Below the pieces are notes generated by a model. The model ran no database searches and was not told the DNA's origin. It worked only from the letters and a program-made list of their open reading frames with translations. A program made the position numbers and the translations under genes. From Pseudooceanicola pacificus (lineage in GTDB: Bacteria > Pseudomonadota > Alphaproteobacteria > Rhodobacterales > Rhodobacteraceae), in the NCBI RefSeq assembly GCF_009789075.1, contig NZ_WNXQ01000010.1, positions 46,940 to 110,939 of the forward strand: a stretch of DNA of 64,000 nt, written 5' to 3'. Positions 53,265-62,461 of this stretch are shown here, piece by piece (the first letter of the stretch is position 1; each line of letters opens with the position of its first letter).

Positions 53265-54140
53265 ATGTTCAAGGGATCCATTCCCGCCCTCGTCACGCCG
53301 TTCAGAGACGGCGAGCTGGATCTGGACACGCTCAAGAAGCTGGTCGACTGGCATGTCGAGGAAGGCTCTCACGGCCTGGTCCCCGTCGGCACCACCGGCG
53401 AAAGCCCCACCCTCTCGCACCGCGAGCATGAGCTGGTGGTGGAGAAGGTCGTGGAATTTGCCGCCGGCCGCATTCCGGTCATCGCCGGCGCCGGGTCCAA
53501 CAACACGACCGAGGGCATCCGCCTGATCCGTCACGCGGAAAAGGTCGGTGCCGATGCCGCCCTGGTGGTCACGCCCTATTACAACAAGCCCACCCAGCGT
53601 GGCCTCTACGAACATTTCAAGGTGCTGCACGACTGCTGCGAGCTGCCGATCGTCATCTACAACATCCCCGGCCGCTCTGTGATCGACATGACCCCGGCCA
53701 CGATGGGCGAGCTGGCGAAACTGCCGCGCATCGTCGGGGTGAAGGATGCCACCGGCAAGATCGAGCGTGTCAGCCAGCAGCGCGCCGCCTGCGGGCCCGA
53801 CTTCATCCAGCTCTCGGGCGAGGACGCCACCGCCCTCGGCTTCAACGCCCACGGCGGGGTCGGCGCGATCTCGGTCACGGCCAATGTCGCCCCCCGCCTC
53901 TGCGCCGAGTTCCAGGAGGCCACCCTGGCCGGCGATTACGCCAAGGCGCTGATCTACCAGGACCGTCTGATGCCCCTGCACGAGGCGATCTTCGTCGAAC
54001 CCGGCCTCGCCGGCGCCAAGTTCGCCATGTCCGAACTGGGCCTGTGTTCGGACGAGGTGCGCCTGCCCCTGATGACGGTCGAACCCTCGACCCGGGACCG
54101 CATCCGCGGCGCCATGCGCCACGCCGGCCTGATCAACTGA
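53265..54140 (+). CDS. dapA: 4-hydroxy-tetrahydrodipicolinate synthase
   Basis: A 291-aa class I aldolase-fold enzyme condensing pyruvate with aspartate semialdehyde for lysine/DAP synthesis. [10 protein letters not shown], the [11 protein letters not shown] loop, [11 protein letters not shown] with the catalytic Tyr, and the Schiff-base Lys in VGVKDATGK are present. The start at 53265 follows AAAGGAG. Monocistronic with a terminator at 54249. Confidence 0.95.
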   Translation: MFKGSIPALVTPFRDGELDLDTLKKLVDWHVEEGSHGLVPVGTTGESPTLSHREHELVVEKVVEFAAGRIPVIAGAGSNNTTEGIRLIRHAEKVGADAALVVTPYYNKPTQRGLYEHFKVLHDCCELPIVIYNIPGRSVIDMTPATMGELAKLPRIVGVKDATGKIERVSQQRAACGPDFIQLSGEDATALGFNAHGGVGAISVTANVAPRLCAEFQEATLAGDYAKALIYQDRLMPLHEAIFVEPGLAGAKFAMSELGLCSDEVRLPLMTVEPSTRDRIRGAMRHAGLIN

Positions 54141-54248
54141 CCGGACGCGGCCGCCTCCGGAAAGCGGCCGCGCCCATCAAGGCACCACCCCGCCCGCTTC
54201 CTCTGGCCGGAAATATCCTCGGGGGGTGAATTGCGCCACTGGCGCAAG

Positions 54249-54271
54249 AGGGGGGCAGACAGCCCCCCTTT
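54249..54271 (+). terminator. Terminator hairpin downstream of dapA
   Basis: Stem AGGGGGGC/GCCCCCCT (8 bp) with a 5-nt loop and a short T tail. The preceding sequence, GGAAATATCCTCGGGGGG, is of a kind often seen after genes in Rhodobacteraceae (recalled, not searched). Confidence 0.7.
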
Positions 54272-54317
54272 CCCCGGCCGGGGCGCCCCGCGCCCGGCCA
54301 CACCCTTCAAGCGCCAT

Positions 54318-54899
54318 TCAATAGGGATCCGCCGCCCCGCGACTGTCCGACAGCGTCCCCGTCGACCGTTCCACGATCCGCTCGATCGCATCGGCCAGAT
54401 GGATCTCGGCGATGTTGTAATCCCCCCGCTCCACCCGGATCCGATGCGCCTCCAGCAGGACCGCGGCATGGCTCGACCCGGCGGGCGGCTCGAACCGGTA
54501 CGAGGCCAGCTCGATCAGCAGCCCCAGCGGATCCTTGAAATAGATCGAATCCATGAACCCCCGGTCCTTGGGCCCGGAATGCCCGATGCCGCGCTCGTTC
54601 AGCCGCTCGACGGTCTGGCGAAAGGTCGCCTGGCTGACGTTGAAGGCGATGTGATGCACGCAGCCCGGGTCCATCGGGGTACGGTTATGCACCCGCTTGC
54701 GGGTCTCGTTGGTGAAGACGGTGATCAGCCGCCCGTCGCCCGGATCGAAATAGAGGTGCCCCTCGTCCGGATTGTCCAGGTTCGGCTGGTCGAAGACGAA
54801 GGGCATGCCCAGCACGCCCTCCCAGAAATCGATCGAGCTCTGCCGGTCCGCCCCGGTCAGCGTGATGTGGTGCACGCCCTGAACCTGCATCTTGCGCAT
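54318..54899 (-). CDS. VOC family protein (glyoxalase/dioxygenase superfamily)
   Basis: A 193-aa vicinal-oxygen-chelate protein with two beta-alpha-beta-beta-beta modules: VQGVHHITLTGADRQSSIDFWEGVLGMP and GCVHHIAFNVSQATFRQTVERLNERGI. Candidate metal ligands are His in VHHI and HHIAF and Glu in LLIELASY. The start at 54899 follows GGAGGAG. It may be a ring-cleaving dioxygenase-like or isomerase enzyme; the substrate cannot be read. Three 14-bp repeats lie just upstream. Confidence 0.85.
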   Translation of the reverse strand: MRKMQVQGVHHITLTGADRQSSIDFWEGVLGMPFVFDQPNLDNPDEGHLYFDPGDGRLITVFTNETRKRVHNRTPMDPGCVHHIAFNVSQATFRQTVERLNERGIGHSGPKDRGFMDSIYFKDPLGLLIELASYRFEPPAGSSHAAVLLEAHRIRVERGDYNIAEIHLADAIERIVERSTGTLSDSRGAADPY

Positions 54900-54916
54900 C
54901 TCGGCTCCTCCATTGT

Positions 54917-54958
54917 GCAACGGGCATTCTGCAACGGGCATCCTGCGACGGGCAGTCT
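54917..54958. repeat. Three tandem 14-bp repeats upstream of the VOC gene
   Basis: Units GCAACGGGCATTCT, GCAACGGGCATCCT and GCGACGGGCAGTCT directly follow each other, 18 bp upstream of the VOC start codon. They occupy the promoter/leader and could be slippage products or a repeated binding site. Confidence 0.85.
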
Positions 54959-55086
54959 GCCGCAGAAGGAAAGTGAGCGCCGCGGGCCGATGCGTCAACC
55001 GAAGCCGGACCCCAACGGCCAGCCGGCCCTGCGCCGCGGCACGGCGGGTCGCGCCGGCCCGCGAGCCGGCGCCTCGCCCCCCGGGG

Positions 55087-56271
55087 TCAGATCCCCGAGT
55101 CGATGATCGCCTTGGCCAGGATCGGCACGGTGGTCTTGTTCAGCCCGGCGATGTTCATCCGGCTGTCACCGACCATGTAGATGCCGTGATCGCGGCGCAG
55201 CGCCTCGACCTGCTCGCCCGAACAGCCCAGGCGCGAGAACATGCCCCGGTGCTGCGCGAGGAAGGCAAAGCGGTCCGATCCGGACAGCCGCTGCAATTCC
55301 GCGGCCAGCTGCTCGCGCAGGCCCAGCATCGACAGGCGCACATCTTCCAGCTCGGCCATCCAGTCGGCCCTCAGCCCGTCGTCGGTCAGGATGGTCGACA
55401 CCACCCGCGCGCCGTGATCGGGCGGAAAGGAATAGTTCTGCCGGTTCAGAAAGGCCAGGTTGCCCTGGGTCACCGCATGCAGACCGCTGTCCTGCGCCAC
55501 CGCCATCAGCAGGCCGGTGCGCTCGCGGTAGATGCCGAAATTCTTGGAACAGCTCGCCGCGATCAGACATTCGGGGACCGAGGCGGCCACCAGCCGCACC
55601 GCCGCCGCATCGGCCTCCAGACCGTCGCCGAACCCCTGGTAGGCGATGTCGATCATCGGCACCGCCCCGGCGGCGGTCATCGCCGCGATCACGGCCTTCC
55701 ACTCGGTCATGTTCAGGTTCGCGCCGGTCGGGTTGTGGCAGCAGCCGTGCAGCAGCACCACATCGCCCGCGCGCAGGCCCTTCAGATCCGCCATCATCCC
55801 GCCGAAATCGACGCCGCCTGTCTCGCTGTCGAAATAGCGGTAGCTGACGACCTCCATCCCCAGATACTTCAGGATGCTCAGATGGTTCGGCCAGGTCGGG
55901 TCAGAGACAAAGACGCGGGCGCCGGGATTGGCCATGCGGATCAGCTCGAAGGCCTGGCGCACCGCGCCGGTGCCGCCCGGCGTCGCCACCGCGGCCACGT
56001 TGGAGCGCGCGACCGCATCGCCCAGCACCAGCGACACCATCGCGTCGCCATAGGCCGGATCGCCGGCAAGGCCGGTATAGGCCTTGGTCTCCTGCTCCTC
56101 CAGGATGCGCTTCTCGGCCGCCTTCACGGCGCGCATCACCGGGGTCACGCCCTCGGCGTTCTTGTAGACCCCCACGCCCAGGTCGATCTTCGTCGGCCGG
56201 TCGTCGGCCTTGAACATCTCCATCAGCATCAGGATCTTGTCGGCGGGCTGCTCTTTCAGAGCGTTGAACAT
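55087..56271 (-). CDS. Aromatic amino acid/aspartate aminotransferase
   Basis: A 394-aa class I PLP aminotransferase of the AspC/TyrB type. LGVGVYKNAEGVTPVM, TPGGTGAVRQAFEL, HGCCHNPTGANL (Asn-Pro-Thr-Gly), the PLP lysine in SCSKNFGIYRERTG and the substrate Arg near the C-terminus (GDSRMNIAGL) are conserved. It transfers amino groups between aspartate or aromatic amino acids and 2-oxoglutarate. Its ATG overlaps the sseA stop by one base, so the pair is translationally coupled. Confidence 0.92.
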   Translation of the reverse strand: MFNALKEQPADKILMLMEMFKADDRPTKIDLGVGVYKNAEGVTPVMRAVKAAEKRILEEQETKAYTGLAGDPAYGDAMVSLVLGDAVARSNVAAVATPGGTGAVRQAFELIRMANPGARVFVSDPTWPNHLSILKYLGMEVVSYRYFDSETGGVDFGGMMADLKGLRAGDVVLLHGCCHNPTGANLNMTEWKAVIAAMTAAGAVPMIDIAYQGFGDGLEADAAAVRLVAASVPECLIAASCSKNFGIYRERTGLLMAVAQDSGLHAVTQGNLAFLNRQNYSFPPDHGARVVSTILTDDGLRADWMAELEDVRLSMLGLREQLAAELQRLSGSDRFAFLAQHRGMFSRLGCSGEQVEALRRDHGIYMVGDSRMNIAGLNKTTVPILAKAIIDSGI

Positions 56272-57122
56272 CAGGCGTCTCCGGTTGCGACGGGAACCGT
56301 GGGGAATGCCCCCCACTCGGCCCAGGACCCGTCATAGAGGGAATGGTCGCGCTTGCCGATGATCTCCAGCGCAAGCGACAGCACGGCGGCGGTCACGCCC
56401 GAGCCGCAGGTGGTGATCACCGGCTTGCTCAGGCTCACGCCCGCGGCCTCGAAGACCGCGCGCATCTCGTCCGGCGTCTTCATCGTCTTGTCGTCGTTCA
56501 GCAGCGTGGTGAAGGGCACGTTGCGCGAGCCGGGGATATGGCCGCTGCGCAGGCCCGGGCGCGGCTCGGCCGCCTCGCCCCGGAAACGGTTCGCAGCGCG
56601 GGCGTCGATGATGTCGTAATCGCCCAGCTTCGACGCGGCCGACACCTGGGTGACGTCCTTCACCAGCTGGTTCTGGCGGCGCACCGTCATGTGGCGATCG
56701 CGCACCATCGGCGGCATGTCCTCGATCTCGCGCCCCTCGGCCTGCCATTTGGGCAGACCGCCGTCCAGCACGGCCACGTCGTTCTGGCCCATCAGGCGGA
56801 ACAGCCACCACACGCGGGCGGCCGAGAACAGGCCCTGGCTGTCGTAGACCACCACCTGGTGCCCGTCGCCCACGCCCATGGCGCGCATCCGGCTCATGAA
56901 CTTTTCGACCGGCGGGGCCATATGGGGCAGGTCCGAGCGCTGGTCGCTGATCTCGTCGATGTCGAAGAATCGCGCGCCCGGGATATGTGCGGCGTCATAT
57001 TCGGCCTTGGCGTCCCGGTCGACGCCGGGCAGGAAATAGCTCGCATCCAGGATCCGCAGGTCGGGATCCTTCAGATGGGCGGCCAGCCAATCGGTCGAAA
57101 CTAGTGTTTTCGGATCGTCCAC
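56271..57122 (-). CDS. sseA: 3-mercaptopyruvate sulfurtransferase
   Basis: A 283-aa double-rhodanese protein. CDC25-like N-terminal domain: LVSTDWLAAHLKDPDLRILDASYFLP, PGARFFDIDEISD. C-terminal catalytic domain: IIDARAANRFRGEAAEPRPGLRSGHIPGS and the active-site Cys in VITTCGSGVTA. It moves sulfur from 3-mercaptopyruvate to thiol acceptors. The GTG start at 57122, preceded by GAGAGGAAGG, matches where homologues begin; an ATG at 57143 is an alternative. The coupled aminotransferase could supply mercaptopyruvate from cysteine. Confidence 0.92.
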   Translation of the reverse strand: MDDPKTLVSTDWLAAHLKDPDLRILDASYFLPGVDRDAKAEYDAAHIPGARFFDIDEISDQRSDLPHMAPPVEKFMSRMRAMGVGDGHQVVVYDSQGLFSAARVWWLFRLMGQNDVAVLDGGLPKWQAEGREIEDMPPMVRDRHMTVRRQNQLVKDVTQVSAASKLGDYDIIDARAANRFRGEAAEPRPGLRSGHIPGSRNVPFTTLLNDDKTMKTPDEMRAVFEAAGVSLSKPVITTCGSGVTAAVLSLALEIIGKRDHSLYDGSWAEWGAFPTVPVATGDA

Positions 57123-57316
57123 GGCCTTCCTCTCCCATCTCATATGCCCTCCGTCAGGGCGTTCCCTGCCTATCGCCGGAGGGGGCATCTGGCAAGTGCG
57201 CATGGCCGAACCGACCCGCCCGACGCAAACCCGCCGACCGCACAACACGCAACATCCGGGTCGCGACAGGACCCGCGGCAGAGTAGTCTCGGGTATCCGA
57301 GCGAAGGACCAGAGCC

Positions 57317-58165
57317 ATGCGAGACGAAACACTGGAAAAGGCCTATCACTACCAGGTGATGCGGCGGGCCATCGACGCCATCGACGGGGCCGAGGAAACC
57401 CTGTCGCTGGACGATCTCGCCCGGCGCATGGACATGAGCCCGGCACATTTCCAGCGCCTGTTCTCGGCCTGGGTCGGAGTCTCGCCCAAGCGCTACCAGC
57501 AATACCTCGCGCTCGGCCATGCCAAGTCGCTGCTGGCGGCGCGCTTCACCACGCTCGAAGCGGCCATGGGCGCCGGGCTCTCGGGTTCGGGGCGGCTGCA
57601 CGACCTCTTCATCCGGTGGGAGGCGATGAGCCCCGGCGAATTCGCCCGGGGCGGCGCGGGGCTGACGATCCGCTGGGGCTGGATGGACAGCCCGTTTGGC
57701 GATGCGCTGGCGATGGCCACCGATCGCGGCCTCTGCGGCATCGCCTTTACCGAGGAAACCGGGCGCGACCACGCCATGCGGGACATGACCGCGCGCTGGC
57801 CCTCGGCCAACTTTGTCGAGGACCCGGCCTTTGTCGAACCCTGGGCGCAGGCGGCCTTTGACCTGCAGGGCGAAACGCGGCTGCACATGATCGGCGCCCC
57901 GTTCCAGATCAAGGTCTGGGAGGCGCTGCTGCAAATCCCCACAGGCCATGTCAGCACCTATTCGGAAATCGCCCGCGCCATCGGCCACCCGACGGCGATG
58001 CGCGCCGTGGGCACGGCCGTCGGACGCAACCCGGTGTCGTTCCTGATCCCCTGCCACCGCGCCCTGCGCAAGAGCGGGGGCCTGGGCGGCTATCACTGGG
58101 GTCTGCCGGTGAAACGCGCGATCCTCGCCTGGGAAAGCGCCCGGACCGAATCGGCGGCGGGCTGA
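57317..58165 (+). CDS. AraC-type HTH fused to O6-methylguanine-DNA methyltransferase (Ada-like)
   Basis: 282 aa. An AraC-family HTH (about 25-115, LSLDDLARRMDMSPAHFQRLFSAWVGVSPKRYQQYLALGHAK) is followed by an Ogt/MGMT domain (about 120-275) with FQIKVWEALLQIPTGHVSTYSEIA, the acceptor Cys in IPCHRALR, and the Asn/Arg-binding region TAVGRNPVSF. The N-terminal zinc phosphotriester-repair domain of full Ada is missing. It repairs O6-alkylguanine and may also regulate transcription. Confidence 0.9.
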   Translation: MRDETLEKAYHYQVMRRAIDAIDGAEETLSLDDLARRMDMSPAHFQRLFSAWVGVSPKRYQQYLALGHAKSLLAARFTTLEAAMGAGLSGSGRLHDLFIRWEAMSPGEFARGGAGLTIRWGWMDSPFGDALAMATDRGLCGIAFTEETGRDHAMRDMTARWPSANFVEDPAFVEPWAQAAFDLQGETRLHMIGAPFQIKVWEALLQIPTGHVSTYSEIARAIGHPTAMRAVGTAVGRNPVSFLIPCHRALRKSGGLGGYHWGLPVKRAILAWESARTESAAG

Positions 58166-58290
58166 TCCGTCACGGCGGGGGCAGCGGCGGATTTCCGCCG
58201 ACGCTCCCGCCCTCGTGCGTTGGGGTGACGGGCCGCTCTGCTATATCGGCGACAGAGCAGTTCCATATTCCAACCCAACGAGGCCCCCCA

Positions 58291-58935
58291 ATGACCTTTG
58301 CCAAGACCACCGTGTTCGCCCTGACCGGGGTGTCCATGATCGCCCTGTCCGCCTGTACCGACCCCAACGACGGCTACCGGAACACCCGGAACTCTGCCGC
58401 CATCGGCGGGCTTGTCGGCGCCGCCACCGGCGCGCTGGTCAGCGACGACCAGGGCAAGGGCGCGGCCATCGGCGCCATCGTCGGCGGGATCGCCGGTGCG
58501 GCCTATGGCGGCTACCTCGACAAGCAGGAAGCCGAGCTGCGCAACCAGCTGGGCAACAATGTGCAGATCGTGAACACCGGCGACCGCCTGATCGTGACGA
58601 TGCCGCAGGACATCCTGTTCGACACCGACAGCGCCACCCTGCGCCCCGACCTGACGACCGACATCCGCACCGTCGGCGCCTCGATCAACAAATACCCCGA
58701 CACAACCGTGCAGGTGATCGGCCATACCGACAACACCGGCGAGGCCTCTTACAACCAGCAGCTGTCGACCCGCCGCGCCCAGGCCGTGGCCGCCGTGCTG
58801 ATCAACTCGGGCGTGGATTCGCGCCGCCTGCAGGCCATCGGCCGCGGCGAGGATCAGCCCCGCGCCGACAACCTGTCGCCGGAGGGCCGCCGCCAGAACC
58901 GCCGGGTGGAAATCGTCATCCTGCCGAATTCCTGA
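58291..58935 (+). CDS. OmpA family lipoprotein with glycine-zipper domain
   Basis: 214 aa. A signal peptide ends in lipobox LSAC (Cys about 22), followed by a glycine-zipper segment (IGGLVGAATGALV ... AIGAIVGGIAGAAYGGYLD) and a C-terminal OmpA domain (about 105-214, DILFDTDSATLRPD, VIGHTDNTGEASYNQQLSTRRAQAV, GRGEDQPRADN) that binds peptidoglycan. It anchors the outer membrane to the wall. GAGG eight bases upstream supports the start. Confidence 0.92.
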   Translation: MTFAKTTVFALTGVSMIALSACTDPNDGYRNTRNSAAIGGLVGAATGALVSDDQGKGAAIGAIVGGIAGAAYGGYLDKQEAELRNQLGNNVQIVNTGDRLIVTMPQDILFDTDSATLRPDLTTDIRTVGASINKYPDTTVQVIGHTDNTGEASYNQQLSTRRAQAVAAVLINSGVDSRRLQAIGRGEDQPRADNLSPEGRRQNRRVEIVILPNS

Positions 58936-58955
58936 TCCGCGCAGCATCCGAAACG

Positions 58956-58987
58956 AAGGGCCGGGCAGCCATTGCCCGGCCCTTTGC
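58956..58987. terminator. Two-way terminator
   Basis: A perfect 12-bp stem AAGGGCCGGGCA/TGCCCGGCCCTT with a 5-nt loop, lying between the plus-strand OmpA lipoprotein and the minus-strand methyltransferase. Confidence 0.88.
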
Positions 58988-59012
58988 GTTTCGCCCGCCA
59001 CCCCGGAAGGGC

Positions 59013-59783
59013 TCAGCCCGGCTTGCCCAGATGCCAGACCTGTTCGGCCGGAAAGTCCTGCCCCCATGCGGCGGGGATAGAAGACTGCGTCCCGGTTTCG
59101 CCCTCGGGGATGTAAATCTCCTGATACTCCTCGACCACGAAACCGATATCGGCAAACAGCCGCATCCAGCCCGACATCGGCAGGTTGAAGCACACGCCGC
59201 TGGGGTCGATCTCGACCACGCTCCAGTCGACGCCCCACAGGGTCCGGTAGGGCCGGTGCAGGGTGCGGTCGCAGGGTGCCCCGCTTGCGGGCGAACAGAC
59301 CAGCACCAGCGGATGGTTGCCCAAGAACACCAGCTTGCCGCCGGGCCGCAGCAGGCGCCAGGCCTCGCGCAGCCAGACCTCGGGCCGGCACCAGATCGCC
59401 GCGCCATATTCCGAAATCGCAAAGTCGAAGGCCGCATCCGGCAGGCCGGTCGCCTCGGCATTGCCCTCGATCAGGGTGATATCCGCCCCGTGTTCCCGGG
59501 CGAGCCGGCGCGCGGTGGCCAGCTGATCGGGCGAGACGTCGATGCCGGTCACCCGCGCCCCGCGCCGCGCCATCCAGCCCGAAACATAACCGGTGCCGCA
59601 GCCCAGCTCGATCGCATCCTTGCCGGAAAGGTCGGCGCGCAGCAGGCCCAGCCCGGCCTCGGGCGCCCCCCAGTTGCCCCAGACCGGCGCATCCGCGGCC
59701 CAGAGCCGTTCGCCCGCAGCGACCCAGTTCTCCGCGTCGGCGTTCCAGACGTCGCGGTTGATACGCACGTGATCGCGGTCCAT
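59013..59783 (-). CDS. Class I SAM-dependent methyltransferase
   Basis: 256 aa. Motif I AIELGCGTGYVSGWMARRGARVTGID, motif II region FDFAISEYGAAIW and motif III LLRPGGKLVFLGN are clear. The N-terminal VRINRDVWNADAENWVAAGERLWAADAPVWGNWG is typical of a group often found in actinobacteria and rhodobacters with unknown substrate. The start at 59783 follows CGGAGG. Confidence 0.87.
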   Translation of the reverse strand: MDRDHVRINRDVWNADAENWVAAGERLWAADAPVWGNWGAPEAGLGLLRADLSGKDAIELGCGTGYVSGWMARRGARVTGIDVSPDQLATARRLAREHGADITLIEGNAEATGLPDAAFDFAISEYGAAIWCRPEVWLREAWRLLRPGGKLVFLGNHPLVLVCSPASGAPCDRTLHRPYRTLWGVDWSVVEIDPSGVCFNLPMSGWMRLFADIGFVVEEYQEIYIPEGETGTQSSIPAAWGQDFPAEQVWHLGKPG

Positions 59784-59859
59784 GTCCGGCCTCCGGTTGT
59801 CATCCAACGGCAGCGTAGCACGGGGACCGCCACCGCGCATCGCGGCATGCGCCCCGGGG

Positions 59860-60315
59860 TCAGGGCAAGTGCACCGGCTGCCCCTCGCACACCATCCGCA
59901 AAGCAAAGTTCGATCGCACGGTTTCGATCATGTCGAGCGACAGGATGTGATCCGTCAGCACCCGTTCATAGGCCGCCAGATCGGGCACCACGATCTGCGC
60001 CAGGAAATCCGCATTGCCCGACACCATGTGACAGGCCACCACCCCAGGGATCGCCGCCAGCGCGCGATGCACTGCGGCGGCATTTTCGGCGCTGTGGCGG
60101 GCCACCGTCAGTTCCACGAAAACCGTCAGGTTCAGGCCTGCCGCCTTGTGTCCGACAACCGCGCGATAGCCGGCGATGACGCCGCTGTCCTCCAGCAGGC
60201 GGACCCGGCGCAGGCAGGGCGAGGGCGACAGGCCCACCCTCTCGGCCAGTTCCACGTTGCTGAGGCGCCCGTCGCGCTGCAGTTCCGCAATGATTCGCTT
60301 GTCGATGTCATCCAT
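59860..60315 (-). CDS. Lrp/AsnC family transcriptional regulator
   Basis: A 151-aa Lrp-type regulator: N-terminal HTH (DKRIIAELQRDGRLSNVELAERVGLSPSPCLRRVRLLEDSGVI) and C-terminal RAM/AsnC effector domain (about 65-150). Divergent from a small monooxygenase-like gene. A 7-bp-arm palindrome lies directly before its start codon. Confidence 0.9.
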   Translation of the reverse strand: MDDIDKRIIAELQRDGRLSNVELAERVGLSPSPCLRRVRLLEDSGVIAGYRAVVGHKAAGLNLTVFVELTVARHSAENAAAVHRALAAIPGVVACHMVSGNADFLAQIVVPDLAAYERVLTDHILSLDMIETVRSNFALRMVCEGQPVHLP

Positions 60316-60334
60316 AATGGCAGATCATGCCATT
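60316..60334. promoter_or_regulatory. Lrp-type operator candidate
   Basis: AATGGCA-GATCA-TGCCATT is a perfect 7-bp inverted repeat immediately upstream of the Lrp gene start, in the divergent region shared with the gene at 60454. Confidence 0.5.
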
Positions 60335-60453
60335 GCTTGTCGCCTTTGGCCATGTTCCTGCCAGCCATGCCACATTTCGCGGCACAGTTCAGCACCACAT
60401 GCCCCGCTTGATAAGGCATCCCCTGCGGGCAACCCCGACAACAGGAGAGCCCC

Positions 60454-60771
60454 ATGATCGGACGCATCTGGAAAGGCTGGACGACCCCCGAAAACGCCGA
60501 CACCTACGACACGCTGCTGCGGACCGAAATCTTTCCCGGCATCCTTGCCCGCGCCATTCCCGGCTTTCGCCGAATCGAACTGCTGCGGCAGGACGGCGAG
60601 ACGGAAAGCGAGTTCGTGACCCTGATGTGGTTCGACGACATGGCAGCGGTGACCGCCTTTGCCGGACCCGATGCGGTCACCGCCGTGGTGCCGCCCGGGG
60701 CCCGGGCCGTGCTGTCCCGCTTCGACCCGACATCGGCCCATTACGACGTGCGAGAGGTGCGCACCGCCTGA
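60454..60771 (+). CDS. Antibiotic biosynthesis monooxygenase-like dimeric alpha-beta barrel protein
   Basis: A 105-aa single-domain protein: RIWKGWTTPENADTYDTLLRTEIFPGI, GFRRIELLRQDGETESEFVTLMWFDDMAAVTAFAG. The pattern fits the ABM/dimeric ferredoxin-like barrel superfamily. AGGAG precedes the ATG. It is probably the target of the divergent Lrp regulator. Enzymatic activity is uncertain. Confidence 0.75.
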   Translation: MIGRIWKGWTTPENADTYDTLLRTEIFPGILARAIPGFRRIELLRQDGETESEFVTLMWFDDMAAVTAFAGPDAVTAVVPPGARAVLSRFDPTSAHYDVREVRTA

Positions 60772-60787
60772 CCCCTGTTCATCCCGC

Positions 60788-60822
60788 GCAAAAAAATGGG
60801 GACGCGGCGGGTACCGCGCCCC
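60788..60822 (-). terminator. Terminator of the hsp20 gene
   Basis: On the minus strand a GGGGCGCGG/CCGCGTCCCC stem (one bulged T) is followed by ATTTTTTT, 38 bp after the small heat-shock gene. Confidence 0.85.
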
Positions 60823-60860
60823 CTGACTGAGATACGAGGGAAGTCTTGGTCTGTCGGTTC

Positions 60861-61325
60861 TTATGCCTCGGCGGTTTCAATCGCCTTCGCTTCGACCGTA
60901 TCGCGGTTTGCGATCTCGATCCGGCGCGGCTTCAGCGCTTCGGGAATTTCCTTGACCAGTTCGATGTGCAGCATTCCGTTTTCATAGGCCGCGCCGGTCA
61001 CCTTGATGTGATCGGCCAGCTGAAAGCGGCGCTCGAAGGCGCGGGTCGCGATGCCGCGATGCAGGTAGCTGCGGGGGGTCTCGTCATCGGCCTTCTTCGC
61101 GGCGACGACAAGGGCGCGGTCCTTGACCTCGATCGACAGGTCGCTGTCCGAGAAACCGGCGACGGCGATCGAGATGCGATATGCGTCCTCGGCCGTTTTC
61201 TCGATGTTGTACGGGGGGTAGGTGGGCTGAGCCACATCGTTGCTCATCACACGGTCCATGATGTCGGCAAGCTGGTCGAAACCGACGGTGGCACGATAGA
61301 GCGGGGCAAGATCGAAGTTACGCAT
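60861..61325 (-). CDS. Small heat-shock protein (Hsp20/alpha-crystallin family)
   Basis: 154 aa. An N-terminal region (NFDLAPLYRATVGFDQLADIMDRV) leads into an alpha-crystallin domain (about 35-130, YNIEKTAEDAYRISIAVAGFSDSDLSIEVKD, LHRGIATRAFERRFQLADHIKV, GMLHIELVKEIPEALKPRRI). It resembles IbpA-type holdases. It binds unfolding proteins. GAGGA precedes the start. Confidence 0.93.
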   Translation of the reverse strand: MRNFDLAPLYRATVGFDQLADIMDRVMSNDVAQPTYPPYNIEKTAEDAYRISIAVAGFSDSDLSIEVKDRALVVAAKKADDETPRSYLHRGIATRAFERRFQLADHIKVTGAAYENGMLHIELVKEIPEALKPRRIEIANRDTVEAKAIETAEA

Positions 61326-61480
61326 TGGGTCATCCTCTTTGAGCGATAACTGGGGTTGCGCCTTCCCGGTGGGGACAGGCGGGGTTCCGTCAGGGCCCGT
61401 TGCGGCGCCCCGACAGCAGTTATCTGGGAAAACAGCTCTGCGGTTTCAACCCCTTCGGCGGGGATCGGCGCGGGGCGGCG

Positions 61481-62350
61481 TCACTCCGCCGGGCGGATGA
61501 ACTTGGCCCCCGAACTGTCGCGCCCGCCGCCCACGGCGATCCGCGACCGGCGCGGGGCGGGGGACAGGCCGTAACCGCCACCGGCCTCCAGCTCGGCCTT
61601 CAGCAGGGCCAGCGGCTCTTGCAGCTGGGTGCCGAGCGCGACGCGCTTGCCGTCGACCTCGGCCTTGGCCGACACGACCGAGACGATGCGCGGCACGCCG
61701 CCCGCAAAGCTGAAGACGGGCGAGCCGGACGAGCCGAAATCGACATCGCAGGACATCACCAGCACCCCCTGCTGCCGCCCCATCACGCCGCAGATTTCCT
61801 GCAGCGAGGGCGCCTCGGCCCGGTCGAAGGCGTAAGAGACGACGCCGATCCGGTCGCCCTTGCGCGGCCGCGCATCGGTGTCGAAGGGCAGGACGGTGGT
61901 GTTGCGGATCGGCTGGTCAAGCTCCAGCAGCGCCACATCGCGCTGCACGCGCTCGGCGGATACCGCGGCGGAATAGCGGTAATCGGGCAGCAGCACCGCC
62001 CGCCGCACCCCGCGATAGGCCGAGGCACGGCCATTGCGGAACCCGGCCAGGAATTCGATCTTGGTATGGTCGACCCGCGTGCCCGTCCGCTTGTCGAACA
62101 GGCAATGCGCGGCGGTCAGCACCAGGTTCTCGGCCACCAGGGCACCGGTGCAGAACCCCTTGCCGTCGATGTCCAGACGGCCGACGCCTTCCCATCCCCG
62201 GCTCTGCTCGCCGGTGTCCAGCCGCAGCAGCTCGCCCTCGCGGGACAGGCTGTCGGACAGGTCACGCGCGACCGCGGCGCCGGGCACCAGCAGCGCCGCC
62301 ACCAGCGCAAGAAGAGACAGGAAAGGGCGATTCACGACGGGCCCCCGCAC
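61481..62350 (-). CDS. Secreted trypsin-like serine peptidase
   Basis: 289 aa with a signal peptide (FLSLLALVAALLVPGAAVA). Chymotrypsin-fold triad: His in VLTAAHCLF, Asp in QRDVALLELD and Ser in DFGSSGSPVFSF. Cysteines pair around the His loop as in small bacterial trypsin-like proteases. The GTG at 62350 is chosen with AGGA upstream; a second GTG at 62335 is possible. No PDZ domain, so not DegP-type. Confidence 0.87.
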   Translation of the reverse strand: MRGPVVNRPFLSLLALVAALLVPGAAVARDLSDSLSREGELLRLDTGEQSRGWEGVGRLDIDGKGFCTGALVAENLVLTAAHCLFDKRTGTRVDHTKIEFLAGFRNGRASAYRGVRRAVLLPDYRYSAAVSAERVQRDVALLELDQPIRNTTVLPFDTDARPRKGDRIGVVSYAFDRAEAPSLQEICGVMGRQQGVLVMSCDVDFGSSGSPVFSFAGGVPRIVSVVSAKAEVDGKRVALGTQLQEPLALLKAELEAGGGYGLSPAPRRSRIAVGGGRDSSGAKFIRPAE

Positions 62351-62461
62351 GCAGTTGATCCTGGCCTCACGCTAGGATCGCATGGGGGCGAGATTAAGGC
62401 GCGGGCGCGGAGTTGGGGCGGTGACCCTGCGGCAGCCCCGCCCGTCGGCGGGCCGCCGCCG

